Below are positions 22,659-35,194 of a stretch of 64,000 bases of DNA, one piece after another (position 1 is the first letter of the stretch; each line of letters begins with the position of its first letter). The DNA comes from Glandiceps talaboti (lineage: Eukaryota; Hemichordata; Enteropneusta; Spengelidae), in the NCBI RefSeq assembly GCF_964340395.1, contig NC_135549.1, positions 29,684,332 through 29,748,331 of the forward strand. The letters are read 5' to 3'. Below the pieces are notes generated by a model. It had not been told where the DNA came from. It was given only the letters and a program-made list of their open reading frames with translations, and searched no databases. The position numbers and the translations under genes were made by a program.

Positions 22659-24688
22659 TTAAAAGTAGTCCTGGATTGTATTTTTTTTCAATTCTTCAGG
22701 TAAGGAGTTCCAATGTTTTGCAGCTGCATACTGAAAATTGTGTTGCGTCAAAGTAAGATTTACTTTTGGAATGTAAAAGTTATCTCTCGTTGTATTCCTA
22801 GTGTGATACGTATTTGGTGGTGTGTTGAAATAGTCGTTAACTGTTTGCGGGAAGTGACCGGCCCTCAAATCAAAAATAAATAAAGAAGTATTAAATTTGC
22901 ATTGCTGGTGGACACTTAGAATTCCTAGTTGCTGAAAAAGAGGGGAGGAGGGAGCACCAATATTTGAAAAAGTTATAAAGCGAATAACTTTCTTTTGAAG
23001 GTTTAAGATAGGCTTGAGAAATGTATTGTATGTATTGCCCCATATCTCTATACAATATGAGATATGGGGCATGATCATAGAGTTATACAGCAGAAGAAGA
23101 GTAGATTTAGGTACGTAATAGCGAATTTTGGAAATTATGCCATTAATTGGAGAAATTGCTTTCCTAACTTTTTCAATGTGTGATGTCCAAAGCATATTTT
23201 GATCTAAACACACGCCAAGATAATTGGTTGACGTTACTTGTGAAATTTGTGAGCGATTGATGCCCAGACTTCCCTCCGTTTTCACCAATCTTTGCGAAGT
23301 CTTAATAATCATGAAATTAGTTTTTTCTACATTGATAGTGAGCCTATTGGCGTCGCACCAGTCACAGACTTTCCTGAAGTCGAAATGGAGTTGATCAAGC
23401 TGAATTATATTTGAGGGATTGTTGATAAATTGAAACAAGTTTGTGTCGTCGGCAAATAATCGAAATTCAAATGCATCAGTAGCGTTCACAATATCATTGA
23501 TGTAAATCAGAAAGAGAAGGGGGCCTAAAATTGAGCCTTGTGGTACTCCACATTGTATTTCGCTATATGGCGAGGTAACATTATTTATACAGACTCACTG
23601 CTTACGCTGGGAGAGATAACTTTTAAACCAAAGTAAAGGCAAGCCTCTGACACCATAGTGACTCAGTTTCTGTAGAAGAATACTATGGTCTATTGTGTCA
23701 AAGGCTTTCCGCAAATCAATGAATATACCACATGTCAGATATTAGCAATACCAGTGATCAGGTCAACCAGGGCAAGCTTAGTACTGTGTTTTTTCCTGAA
23801 ACCAAACTGAGTTTTGATGAGGATGTTGTATTTTTCAAAATATATAACAAGTTGATGATTGACAATAGATTCAAACACTTTACTGATTACGGGCAAAATT
23901 GAAATGGGGCGATAATTGCCAACATCGCATGGCGAACCTTTTTTATAAATAGGTATTACCTTGGCAATCTTAAGTAGACTTGGAAAAATACCATTGTTGA
24001 GAGAACAGTTAATTATATGTGTGAGAGGGCATGCAATAATGTGAGCAGCGTGTATAACTAAGAGGGGATTAATTGTGTCCTGACCGGTAGCTTTGCGGGG
24101 ATCAAGCTTGAATATTTCTCCAAGGACGTCTTCTTCAGACACGGGGTGAAAGAAAAAGGAGTTGAGGTAGTTCCCATCCAGGTATTGTCTAAAGTCTTTG
24201 TTGCTTGTAATCTTTTGAGCAAGATTGGGCCCAATACCAGTGAAATAATTATTGAATTCTTGAGCAATATCTCTTGTATCTGTTAAGCATGTGTTTCCAG
24301 GGTTGTTTGTAGTTAATTTATCGGAAGAACATTTGGTATGTGTTTTGTTCAACATCTCTTTAATAATAAGCCAAGTTTTGTTGGTGTTGCCAGAGGCATA
24401 TGACATTTTATTGGTGTAGTAGTTTTTCTTAGCCAACCTAAGGAGCTTCGTCAATGTATTCCTGTACCTAGTATACTTATTTTTAATTTGGTTATTCCTT
24501 GGGTGATTTTTCATTTTCGAGAAAAGTTTATGTTTTGTATGTATGGATGTAAATAAGCCCTTTGTGATCCAGGGTCTTTTAATTGACTTTTGTGTTCTTG
24601 TAAATGTTTTTATTCGAAGATGTCTTCTGATAACAGTATGAAACAAATCATTAAAAATATTGTATGCTTCAGACGGATCTTCGCACAT
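22659..24688 (-). pseudogene. LINE reverse transcriptase (frameshifts and stop)
   Basis: RT motifs are spread over two open segments, 24688-23735 and 23489-22659. Between them are a one-base shift at about 23735 (before [16 protein letters not shown]) and a TGA at about 23590 after SYLSQRKQ. A further shift in an A8 run near 22685 separates the last frame from a C-terminal TFKSQLKQYLLQN ending. With at least three shifts and one stop the copy cannot encode an active enzyme. Confidence 0.78.
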
Positions 24689-24723
24689 GTGGACTGGTTG
24701 CCAGGATACATTGCTTAGGTCAG

Positions 24724-25572
24724 CTAAGAAGGCCTCTTTGTTGTAATTCCTGAAATCGTAGGTGTGTGTTTTGGTACTGTTTTCAAAAACGTGATGCAGA
24801 CTTTTAATAATGCCGAAAATTGGATAGTGGTCTGAAATGTCTGTTTCAATTGTACCGGACTCAATAAAGTGGTCAGTAATATTTGTGAGGTGTTAGTAAC
24901 TCTGGTAGGGGTGTTAATTAATTGTGTCATATTGTATGTATTCAGGAGAGTATTGTAATGAGTAACGGGTGGGCTATCTAAAGATGTGTCAATATTCATA
25001 TCGCCAAGGAGAATACAATCACGCCCGTTCACTGACACCTGATCAAGGCATGCTTCTAAACTGTCGATGAATTCATTAAAAGGTGTGTTGGGTCTTCTGT
25101 AGATAACGCCTATAACAATCTTTTTGTTGTTGATCATAGTTTCCCCAAAGATGGATTCGCAGTGATTAATTTTACATGTGTTAATGCGAGAGAAGGACAA
25201 CGAGTTGTGAAAATACAGAGCGACTCCACCACCTTGTGAGGCTTCACGATTACAAGTAACGAAAGTATAGGAAGGCAAATCATAAAGACAGCAATTTGAA
25301 TCGGGATGTAACCATGTTTCCGTTAGAGCTATAAAAAGAAAATTTTGATCTAACATGCTTAGAAAGTTAACAAAGCTATCAAAGTTTTTTGTAAGGGATC
25401 TGACATTGCAATGTAGGAAAGAACATGAACTGTTTAAAAGATTTCTATCAGAATTGAACTGGTTGACTGTGCAAGACTTACAGCTGTATTTGACTATGAC
25501 TTCTTCGTTCATCATGAAATGACTGACATACTTAGAGAATAAGTAATCGAAAAATGTGTTTTTAATGTGCAT
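24724..25572 (-). pseudogene. LINE endonuclease domain (frame broken)
   Basis: Holds the exonuclease-endonuclease-phosphatase fold motifs up to LINTPTRVTNTSQ. A frameshift near 24890 separates it from the last endonuclease motif (SDHYP), which lies in the frame that continues into the reverse transcriptase. Upstream, 25573-25720 has no frame-consistent extension and is likely 5' UTR. Confidence 0.78.
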
Positions 25573-26181
25573 TTGTTTGTTTGATATGCTTGTGTGTTTT
25601 GTATTCTTGAATTTTTCATTTTTAGGAGCCTGTAAATGGGACTTGCCGGCCTTCCGTGAAATAAATAAATAAACTGTGTGTCAACGAGTTGAGTAATTGG
25701 TAACAAAATACAACACCTCATTATTCCAAGACAATAGCCCCCGTCACCACGTCCTGGTTTTCACATAATTTTATACATTACACTTTCATTCAAACGGGGG
25801 TCGACACATACATTCATAATTCATCAACAATACCGGTGCTTATCCGTCATTGCACGCATTTAGCGAGGAACGCTAGTCTATACCTTCATTACACAGTGTT
25901 CACCCCTGTGCACGTTACATAAGTTTGTATTCCTGTAAAATAAAAGAATGTGGAGAAATCAACTCCGGACTTTTGATTGGTTGTTTGTCAAATGTAACAC
26001 GTGTACTCCCTGTCAAGTGATTGACCAATTTGAAACAAACAACACCTAACTAGTCTTACAAACACAATAGTTTTCCCTGCCACCACCTTTAAAGTGCACC
26101 TGGAGGGGTAGAGGAAAATTTTGATCCTCTAGGTCTGATTGGTTCATGGTTCTCGACATGAATCTAACATCTTGGGTTGGG

Positions 26182-26189
26182 TATATAAA
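26182..26189 (+). promoter_or_regulatory. Candidate TATA box before the 213-codon ORF
   Basis: TATATAAA lies 64 bases before ATG 26246. A TCAAACT initiator-like motif at about 26207 sits 25 bases downstream of it. The position suits a short untranslated leader; whether it is used is not shown. Confidence 0.45.
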
Positions 26190-26245
26190 TGACGCGTGAT
26201 ACATTTTCAAACTGTCTTTGCGACTCCAGCAAACGATAAACAAAG

Positions 26246-26887
26246 ATGGATACTGGTATTGTGCTGCTCACCCTGGTCTATGTCGTCATAGTATATGTCC
26301 GAAGCCTTGTACTGCTGAGAGTGGATGATAGAAGAATATTCCGATGTTTGGTATGGGTCCTGGATGCTGTATGCTGTCTACTTCGCTCACTGGTCGAAAA
26401 GAGGAAGTTGGAAGGAAAAATTGCAATGTGTATCACCGTATGGATGCTGTGTTTGCTTCAGATGTTTGTTCGCCGTACAATAGAGACTGTTCGAGAATGG
26501 AAGTCAATGGTTTGCGTATTGGTTCGTCAATTTATCATGGTTTGGTCCCTGCGAGAACGTCGAAGGATGGTATATGAGATAAGTCGGTTTGCAATGTTTG
26601 TTCTTTCTGCTGCATTTGGGCCCGTTGTATGGGAATGGGGGCCATGGTGGCAATTTCGGCGCGGTACCTTTTTTGGCGGGAAGGTGGCGGCCCGGGTTGA
26701 CAGGTTAGGATTTAGACGGTTTTGTCAGGAGGAAAGTTTGTCATTGGTTGTTCAAGTGGCACAGACTGTAATATTCCCCATTTTCGAAAACATTAAGAAC
26801 GCAAAATACAAATACAAAATACATATCAAAATTTATCTACGAATAAAAAATACAAATCAAAATTTATCGACAAACAAATTTGAATAG
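26246..26887 (+). CDS. Intronless 213-aa hypothetical membrane protein
   Basis: I do not recognise the family. The ORF begins with a hydrophobic stretch (residues 1-25), has others at about 58-75 and 115-130, many Arg residues between them, and a Trp-rich patch (VVWEWGPWWQF) near residue 130. The first 510 bases are visibly richer in G and C than the flanks, unlike chance ORFs nearby. The last 30 residues become Lys/Tyr/Ile/Asn-rich as the DNA turns AT-rich, so the end may be misjudged or spliced. It has a TATA box upstream, no introns, and lies within the DNA enclosed by the two foldback copies, 0.5 kb from the LINE's 5' end. It could be a lineage-specific gene, a retrocopy, or part of a mobile element. 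Confidence 0.42.
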   Translation: MDTGIVLLTLVYVVIVYVRSLVLLRVDDRRIFRCLVWVLDAVCCLLRSLVEKRKLEGKIAMCITVWMLCLLQMFVRRTIETVREWKSMVCVLVRQFIMVWSLRERRRMVYEISRFAMFVLSAAFGPVVWEWGPWWQFRRGTFFGGKVAARVDRLGFRRFCQEESLSLVVQVAQTVIFPIFENIKNAKYKYKIHIKIYLRIKNTNQNLSTNKFE

Positions 26888-27099
26888 ATACGTCATACAT
26901 AGTCATGTACACAAAGTTGTTCTCGGGTACCCAGATTCCTATAAATTCAGCCGCCTCCGGTATACACATTTCTTTCACAACCGAAACAATTGTATTTTGC
27001 CATGTTCAAATGAAAAATCATTGATGTTTATATTAGACTATTTACGAAACACAAACTTGAAAACCATAATTGCCTATAACCACAGAAAACCACTTCTAT

Positions 27100-27345
27100 T
27101 TAGGGTCCCATACTAAAGTTACCCCAAAACTAGTAAACCAAATGAAAACTTAAAATAGGTTGTTCCTAGAAATACAGACTGTGCCACTTCTAATTAGGGT
27201 TCCCATTCTAAAATTAACAACTTTCGCAAAAACTAGTTAACTAAATGTAAACTTAAAATAGATTGTTTCTAGAAATACTGACTGTGCCACTTCTAATTAG
27301 GGTTAAAGTTTTCGCAAAATCTAGTTAGTTAGTTTTTTTTCAAGA
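27100..27345. repeat. Two to three ~110-bp tandem units
   Basis: Blocks of GTGCCACTTCTAATTAGGGT and AACTAGTTAACTAAATG-like sequence recur at about 110-bp spacing just before the satellite array. Confidence 0.75.
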
Positions 27346-27624
27346 AATACAAAGTTGAATCGAAATATTTCTTTCATTAAAATGCTAATCATACAAAATT
27401 AAAACCCGTGTATTTTGCTCTGCAGCGCATATTTTTTTCATTTAAGAGTTATTTCCGTAAAGACATTCTTCTTTGAAGATGATGAAAAAGATAAGTTTGT
27501 TTACAATATTACAAATATAGCTAATAACCACATAACAACCAACAATGTGTACCAAATTTATTTTTCGTTTTGTGATGGTCAGAACATTCATAAATTACAA
27601 TACAAAATAATGTCACCGCTTCAG

Positions 27625-29880
27625 TTATACCCATGGTATAGTGATCAAATATATATGTCTCAAAACCAAATTAAGGCTTATGATCTCATCTTTTTGGTCA
27701 AAGATCTATCATTAGATTAAGATGTATTCTGGATGTGTTTATCTCATCAGTGATATTCAAATTAGGGCTTAAAAGACTAAAAATAAAGGAAAGTCTATAA
27801 CAAGATGATCCAATCAGTAATATGCAAATTTGTGCCTAATAATATGTCTTTTTGGTCAAAAATCTATCATTAGATTAAGATGTACTCTTGATGTGTATAT
27901 CTCATCAGTAATATGCAAATTAGTGCCTAATAATGTGTCTTTTTGGTCAAAAATCTATTATTAGATTAAGATGTATTCTTGATGTGTTTATCTCATCAGT
28001 GATATTCAAATTAGGGCTTAAAAGACTAAAAATAAAGGAAAGTCTATAACAAGATGATCCAATCAGTAATATGCAAATTAGTGCCTAAAATGTGTCTTTT
28101 TGGTCAAAAATCTATCATTAGATTAATATGCATTCTTGATGTGTTTATCTCATCAGTGATATGCAAATTAAGGCTAAAAAGACTAAAACTAAGTCTATAT
28201 TTACAAAAAGTCTATAACAAGATGATCTAATCAGTAATATGCAAATTAGTGCCTAAGAATGAGTCTTTTTGATCAAAAGTCTATCATTAGATTAAGATGT
28301 ATTCTTGATGTGTTTACCTCATCAGTGATATGCAAATTAGGGCTAAAAAGACTAACAATAAAATAGTCTATAACAAGATGATCCAATCAGTAATATGCAA
28401 ATTAGTGCCTAATAATATGTATTTTTGGTCAAAATTCTATCATTAGATTAAGATGTAATTTTGATGTGTTTATCTCATTAGTGATATGCAAATTAGGGCT
28501 ACAAAGACTAAAACTAAAAGTCTATATTTATAAAGTCTATAACAAGATGATCCAATCAGTAATATGCAAATTAGTGTCTAATAACGTGTCTTTTTGGTCA
28601 AAAGTCTATCATTAGATTAAGATGTATTCTTGATGTGTTTATCTCATCACTGATATGCAAATTAGGGCTAAAAAGACTCAAACTAAAAGAAAGTCTATAA
28701 CAAGATGATCCAATCAGTAATATGCAAATTAGTGTCTAATAATGTGTCTTTTTGGTCAAAATTCTATCATTAGATTAAGATGTAATTTTGATGTGTTTAT
28801 CTCATTAGTGATATGCAAATTAGGGCTAAAAAGACTAAAACTAAAAGTCTATATTTATAAAGTCTATAACAAGATGATCCAATCAGTAATATGCAAATTA
28901 GTGCCTAATAACGTGTCTTTTTGGTCAAAAGTCTATCATTAGATTAAGATGTATTCTTGATGTGTTTATCTCATCACTGATATGCAAATTAGGGCTAAAA
29001 AGACTAAAACTAAAAGAAAGTCTATAACAAGTTGATCCAATCAGTAATATGCAAATTAGTGCCTAATAATGTGTCTTTTTGGTCAAAAATCTATCAAGAG
29101 ATTAAGATGTACTCTTGATGTGTTTATCTCATCAGTGATATGCAAATTAGGGCTAAAAAGACTAAAACTAAAAGTCTATACTTACAAAAATGCTATAAGA
29201 AGATGATCCAATCAGTAATATGCAAATTAGTGTCTGAAAATGTGTCTTTTTGGTCAAAAATCTATCATTAGATTTAGATGTATTCTTAATACCATGATCT
29301 CATCGGTGATATGCAAATTAGGGCTAAAAAGCCTCAAACTAAAAGTCTATATTTACAAAACGTCTATAACAAGATGATCTCTTCAGTGATATGCAAATTA
29401 GGGGCTAATAATGTGGCTTTTTGGTCAAAAGTCTATCATTAGTTTAAGATGTATTCTTAATACTATGATATCATCGATGATATGCAAATTAGGGCTAAAA
29501 AGCCTAAAACTAACGGTCTTTATTTAAAAAAGTCTATAATAAGATGATCCAATCAGTAATATGCAAATTAGTGCCTAAAAATGTGTCTTTATGGTAAAAA
29601 AATCTATCATTAGTTTAAGATGTATTCTTGATGTGTTTATCTCATCAGTGATATGCAAATTAGGGCTATAAAGACTAAAACTAAGTCTATATTTACAAAA
29701 GGTCTATAACACGATCCAATCAGTGATATGTAAATTATGATCTAAAAATGTCTTTTTGGTTGTCTATAATTAGATTAAGATGTATTCTTGATATGATAAT
29801 TTCATCAGTGATATGCAAATTAGGGCCAGAAAGACTACAACTAAAAATCTGTAATTACAAAAAGTCTATAACATGATGAT
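27625..29880. repeat. ~160-bp satellite array, about 14 units
   Basis: The block ATCTATCATTAGATTAAGATG recurs at about 27700, 27860, 27955, 28110, 28280, 28435 and onward to 29760, mostly 158-165 bp apart, with one shortened unit. Each unit has two related halves, one ending AATCAGTAATATGCAAATTAGTG and one ATCAGTGATATGCAAATTAGGG. Most halves contain the octamer ATGCAAAT, about two dozen in all. Short ORFs inside are chance products. Confidence 0.9.
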
Positions 29881-32589
29881 CCCCGAGCACTGAGCAAGGA
29901 CCATTAGTTTTTCACCATTAGAGTAGTTTTTGTTACATGGGAGGAGTTTTAAAAAAAAGTTTTTATAAGAGAACTACCGTCTCCCTCATTAACCTCTGTA
30001 AAAAATAAATAAAATAAAAGCTGTAAAAATATAACTGGTGTAAACCAAAATGCTCCTGTAGGTTGCAATTGGTTTTGCTAAATTAAAACAATCATAAAAG
30101 TTTGATTCAATATTTATCAATTGAAATTTTGAACAAAAATATTATGGTTTACCACACTTGTGTTTCTCTCTCAATCAGAGATCACAATGTTTAGAAAAGG
30201 GAATAGAATTCATCCAGCAAAAGCACTTTTAGTCCCCCAAAGTGAGTGACTATTACAATGGGCTCAGACTTCCAATATCTGATTTCTTTCAAAACTGGTA
30301 CAAAGGTGACATGTCATTCGGAAAATATGCCATATTTGTCATCAAAAATCAATATTTTCTGCATAATTAATCATAAAACAAGCTTTATTTTGAAACCTGG
30401 CCTTGAGCTCCCATGGACTATACGGGGAAGGTCTGCTGTAAAGTCTGTATGCATATGTCATAAGGTACATGTACATGTATGATATAGGGTATATACTTTT
30501 CTAGGCGAGAAGATTTTGGATAACCCTGCCCATCTAGACTGGTTGATTTTATTTTAATTGTAGTTCAAAATATTGATATATTTTTCAAAATAATTCTTAC
30601 AATTGCTAAAAGTAAGATTTCATTTCTCAAAAAATTAATTATTTTTGATCAGTTTTTAGGTATTACATCATATGAACTACCGTCTGCATGTATTATAGAC
30701 CTGTATAGTATGTATTTTGAGTGATATATTTGGTATAAGAAAGAGTCAGACCATTTTTAGGGTGTGTAGTATGACAACAGTTTGGTTTTTGGGGGTTTCA
30801 ACATAGCCTCCCTATGTCATTTCACAAAGAGTTGCCCACCTCATCCTGGGATATATGGTCATGTGAACAAAATTAATGAAAGTGGTTTATTTTGCCAATA
30901 CTAGTTCAAAGAAGCACACTTTAGATAAATTTTCTTTGCCGGCCCTACTATTAAATTCTATCTTAATAACAATAATGATAATAATAATAATAATAATAAC
31001 TTTAGGGTAATAATAATAACATATAATAAATAATCACTAATAAGTAATAAGTACTAATATAATAAATACTAATGTATGATAAATACTAATATATAATAAA
31101 TACTAATATATAGTAAATAAGCACATAATTAGGCACCAATGACTGTTAATTTCTAATTCTCCTTTCATAATTAATTGCACTTAAAGTTGAAATAGTATTG
31201 GCATTATGGATTACTCTCATTAAACATGTTCATATGACAGGACAACTCTGTGTGAAATGATACTAGGAGGCTTTGCTAAGATTACCAAGCCCTTACTGTT
31301 GTCATACTACATACCCAAAAATGGAGACACTTTCTAATACCAACTTTATAGCACAAAATAGATACTCTACAGATCTATGATAGATACAGGCGGCAGTTTG
31401 TATGATGAAATAGCTAAAAACTGACCAAATTAATTGTCTTTTGGAAAATGAAATCTCACTTTTAAGAATTGTAATAATGTTTTGAAATTTATAGATTTAT
31501 TCTAAGCTGCAACTGAAGCAAAATCTATCAGTCCAGCTGAGCAGGGTTTTCCAAAGTTTACCAGCCCAGAAAAGTATACAAAAAAACACTGCTTTCCAGC
31601 AGACCTTTCCCACCTAGGTGGGAGTTGTGCACCCCCCCCCTCCCATATTACTTCTGCAAAAAAAATTTAATTCTCTGAGATAGGACAAAAATACACATTT
31701 TGATAACACATACAAATTCTACCCACTTTATGCAACTTTAGTCAGTTATTATTTCATAATCAATTTAATAGTATAAAAATGTTTTTGCTTGACTTATTCT
31801 CATTGGCTTTTCTAACCATTGGGGTCGATTTTTCAGGGAGAAAGAGTAGAACAATAAAAAATCAATTAATTATACTGTATTTGCAAATTTATACACACAG
31901 TTCTTTCTTTATAGTGGTTTCCCAAACCTGGGCAAGTTTACCTTCGTCAAGATTTGATTTCTTCCTTTCACCCCATTTCATAAAAAAATATTGTCTACAA
32001 ATTATAACCTTGAAAATTTAATATCAACCATATGGGAGCACTTTGGTAAATGTAATTTATATTGAATGTATTTTTTCATTATTTTATTAAATAAAACACA
32101 ATATATTAACCAAACTGTATTAATACAATTTCCATGCAAGTTTATTTTCAGGAAGCCAGGCTCGACAAAGATGGACAAATGATGGAAAATGTGAGTCAAA
32201 AAACTTTCTTTTTAATATTTAATATGTTTATACATTGAAAGTTAGATTTAGAAACTTTATTTCTATTTGATTGTCATGTCTGCAATATAAAATAAATTTA
32301 GAAAATAATATAATTGCATTGTGAGTGAATACTTCAATTCTTATACTATTTCTTAAATTTCTTTCTTTTAGCCTGTGGTGATAAGAAGACCCAAGACTGA
32401 TCGATGTATTTGATTATTACGATACTGATGTGTATTTTGCATTTATGTATATCTATTAAAATGTAATTTATGTATTGAAATGTATTTTTAAGTTATTTTA
32501 TTAGTAGAACTTTTGGAGGAGTTTAGAAGAACAGAAAAACAGTTTCAGACATCAGCACCAAGTAAGTTTTTTGAGTTTTTTTTAGTTTG
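29881..32589. other. AT-rich region with an AAT tract and exon-like fragments
   Basis: An (AAT)n/(ATAATAAAT)n tract lies at 30964-31115. Segments near 30720 and 31300 are inverted relatives of each other (ATAGTATGTATTTTG... and the complement of a GTCATACTACATACCC block), suggesting a fold-back repeat of about 600 bp. Three short exon-like pieces with splice signals at about 32155-32194, 32373-32405 and 32505-32561 are discussed as a finding. No gene can be assigned. Confidence 0.4.
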
Positions 32590-33760
32590 TATGGCTGCAT
32601 GAGTGATTGCTCTTTTAACTATCCCACCTCACCCCTTCCAACATACGTACATCAAATACACTATCATTTTTGCATCTCCGGCACCAATTGTCATATCTGC
32701 GCCATCATCTACCTCGCGTTTCGGTCCGCTGTCTTCGCTGCACATGATCATATATTACATATTGACATACACAAACAGCACTCCTCGATTTTTGTTATCC
32801 CTTTCCGTAAGTCTGGTTTCTTGTGGATTTTGGTTTTCTCTGACTAGGTGGGTCTCTAGGGTTGATTACTTTGTTGTTTGGTTGGTTGGTTGGTTGGTCG
32901 GTTGGTCGGTTGGTTGGTTGGTTGGCAATGGTTCGTTGGTTAGTCCTTTGTAGGTTTTACATATTTTTCACTTGCTGTCTATGGCCTTAATCTCTCATAC
33001 CAACACACATAAACCTCACAAACCTCCGCCGTGTCGCCGCCATCTCTATTACTGCCGTGTCGCCATCTTTATTTGCCATCACTGTTGTGCGTCATATTCA
33101 TTACAACAATACAATAAAGTCCCCCATTCATTTTAACTTTCTGTATGTATGTTTGTATGGTTTAGAGTTATAATGGCACATTCCATTATAACTCTTCATA
33201 TTCGCAGTCAAGCATGTGCATGTATGTTAACCTTCCCCCCCCCCCCCCCCAAAAAAAAAGTATGTGTCCTTGTATGGTGATTCAAATTGGCAACAAAGAA
33301 TTGCTTGGCAGCGATGACACCCCTAGCATTGACTAGATAATATGGATTTTAGAGTAATCAATTTCCAATGCGGCCTTAATTCAACTGCATATAGAGCTCA
33401 GTAGAGCTATCAAATGTTTAATCCTCTTTTTATCAGGGGGGTGGGTTGGTCAATTTCACTACAAACATTCAAATTAAACTCTCAAATCCAGGGGACCATA
33501 TAGCCAGAATTACCATACGAGTATGACTACATTCTCAGTCTAAATAATTGTTGGCATAATGCTAAAAATGCTACTAATGACTGAGTGAATTTAAGGTACT
33601 GTCGTCTTTAGTGTATCCATGGCAGTGTATTTCAAGGCAATATCTATTATATGGTACGTCTACAGAATATCAAGTATACATCACTTACACTTAAAAGCTA
33701 TGAATGGTAAGCGTCATCTAGAAGTTCTTTACTTATCTTTGCTGTTCATCTACAATTGAT
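32590..33760. repeat. Diverged ~1.15-kb direct repeat, copy 1
   Basis: Begins near GAGTGATTGCTCTTTTAAC and contains a CATCATCTACCTCGCG block, a GGTT-rich tract, GAGTTATAATGGCACA, CAAAGAATTGCTTGGCAGCG and TTGACTAGATAATATGG. It ends with TCAAGTATACATCACTTACA. The same blocks recur in the same order at 35195-36345. Possibly copies of an unclassified mobile element. A C run (33234-33250) lies inside. Confidence 0.75.
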
Positions 33761-33889
33761 CTGTGCTGTCATGAACACAGATGAAAAGTGATATAGCTTC
33801 AAATATTCATCTGAAAGTTGTTCATAAACTGATAAATTTTCATCAAGTCTTCATCAAAGACAGTCTTCAATATTTCAACTTACTAGCCA

Positions 33890-34215
33890 AGTCAAATTCA
33901 GAATTTTTTATGACAAATATGGCCAATATTTTGTCATCATTGCAAAGGTCACAAAACAAAGCAATGACAAGGTCTCAAAGCTCATTATAAATAAAATGGG
34001 TATTAAGTCATTTAATTTAGGTTTCTATGTATTAAGCTACCAGACTGAGCTTGTGCACAAAATGTGAAGTTTGACATTTGTGCCAGGCTTGGTTGAAATT
34101 GGTCTATGCATCTCTGCTGTATACTGTGCACTATGATTAATGTTTGGCTATTTGACCTTGAAGATACAGGTCGAGGTCAAAGGTCGAGGTCTCAGAAAGA
34201 CCATTATCAATAATA
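33890..34215. repeat. Dispersed repeat with AGGTCAAAGGTC motifs
   Basis: Shares CAAATATGGCCA, GTCACAAAACAAAG, GCCAGGCTTGGTTGAAAT and GAGGTCAAAGGTCGAGG with the intronic repeat at 8340-8620. No ORF of substance. Confidence 0.6.
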
Positions 34216-34265
34216 TGGATATGGATAATATAACACTCAAAGTGGGTCACTATTACACTTCAATA

Positions 34266-34883
34266 ATAGCACCCGGTATTAAATAGCACTATTGCAAGAA
34301 ATGTGGGAATTGAATACTAGCATCCATTATTAAATAGCACTATTGCAAGACATGTGGGAATTGAATACTAGCACTCGGTATTAAATAGCACTATTGCAAG
34401 AAATGTGGGAATTGAATACTAGCACTCGGTATTAAATAGCACTATTGCAAGACATGTGGGAATTGAATACCAGCACCTGGTATTAAATAGCACTATTGCA
34501 AGACATGTGGGAATTGAATAATAGCACCTGGTATTAAATAGCACTATTGCAAGAAATGTGGGAATTGAATACTAGCAACCGGTATTAAATAGCACTATTG
34601 CAAGAAATGTGGGAATTGAATACTAGCACCCGGTATTAAATAGCACTATTGCAAGAAATGTGGGAATTGAATACTAGCACCCGGTATTAAATAGCACTAT
34701 TGCAAGAAATGTGGGAATTGAATACTAGCACCCGGTATTAAATAGCACTATTGCAAGAAATGTGGGAATTGAATACTAGCAACCGGTATTAAATAGCACT
34801 ATTGCAAGAAATGTGGGAATTGAATACTAGCACCCGGTATTAAATAGCACTATTGCAAGAAATGTGGGAATTGAATACTAGCA
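34266..34883. repeat. 51-bp tandem array, about 12 units
   Basis: The unit contains AGCACCCGGTATTAAATAGC followed by ACTATTGCAAGAAATGTGGG and AATTGAATACT. Units differ at a few positions only (CACCC/CACTC/CAACC; GAAATG/GACATG), so the array is recently homogenised. Head-to-tail with no spacers. Confidence 0.95.
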
Positions 34884-35194
34884 ACCGTTCATGTTGTACT
34901 TAAAAATAGTGACCCCCCTGCAATTCATCCACAAAACAATCCACCCCCCCCCCCCTGACAAATATAAAAACACAATGTCCTGCCCATCTGTTGACAGGAA
35001 ACACTCTTTTTGTTCACGCATACTGCATATATAGTTAATTTTACATGTTACATTTTCAGTAATTTTAATTTTTATACTATTTTTTTAATAACATTAGCAT
35101 GGAACTATAACAAAAGAATAGATGGTTACAAAGGCCAAAGAAAATGATTATCAAAATCTTGTGAAATTAAAATGCTTTTACTTTTCTAAGTATG

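Larger units (their letters stand above)
22290..25720 (-). mobile_element. Decayed CR1/L2-like LINE
   Basis: A non-LTR retrotransposon on the minus strand with one coding region. It has an apurinic-type endonuclease (LHCNVRSL, ALTETWL, GGGVALYF, LLGDMNID) followed by a reverse transcriptase (NYRPISILPVISKVFE, TQFGFRKKHST, GVPQGSILGPLLF, FADDTNLF). The C-terminal region ends in an AT-rich 3' UTR. There is no gag-like ORF1, so the copy is 5'-truncated or belongs to a single-ORF lineage. The 3' end lies near a GGCAAATAAAATACTATATC-like tail at about 22300. No long terminal repeats. It lies between the two foldback copies. Confidence 0.82.

Noticed and set aside
34266-34883. CRISPR-like array
   Set aside because: Units are contiguous with no spacers, and the window is eukaryotic.
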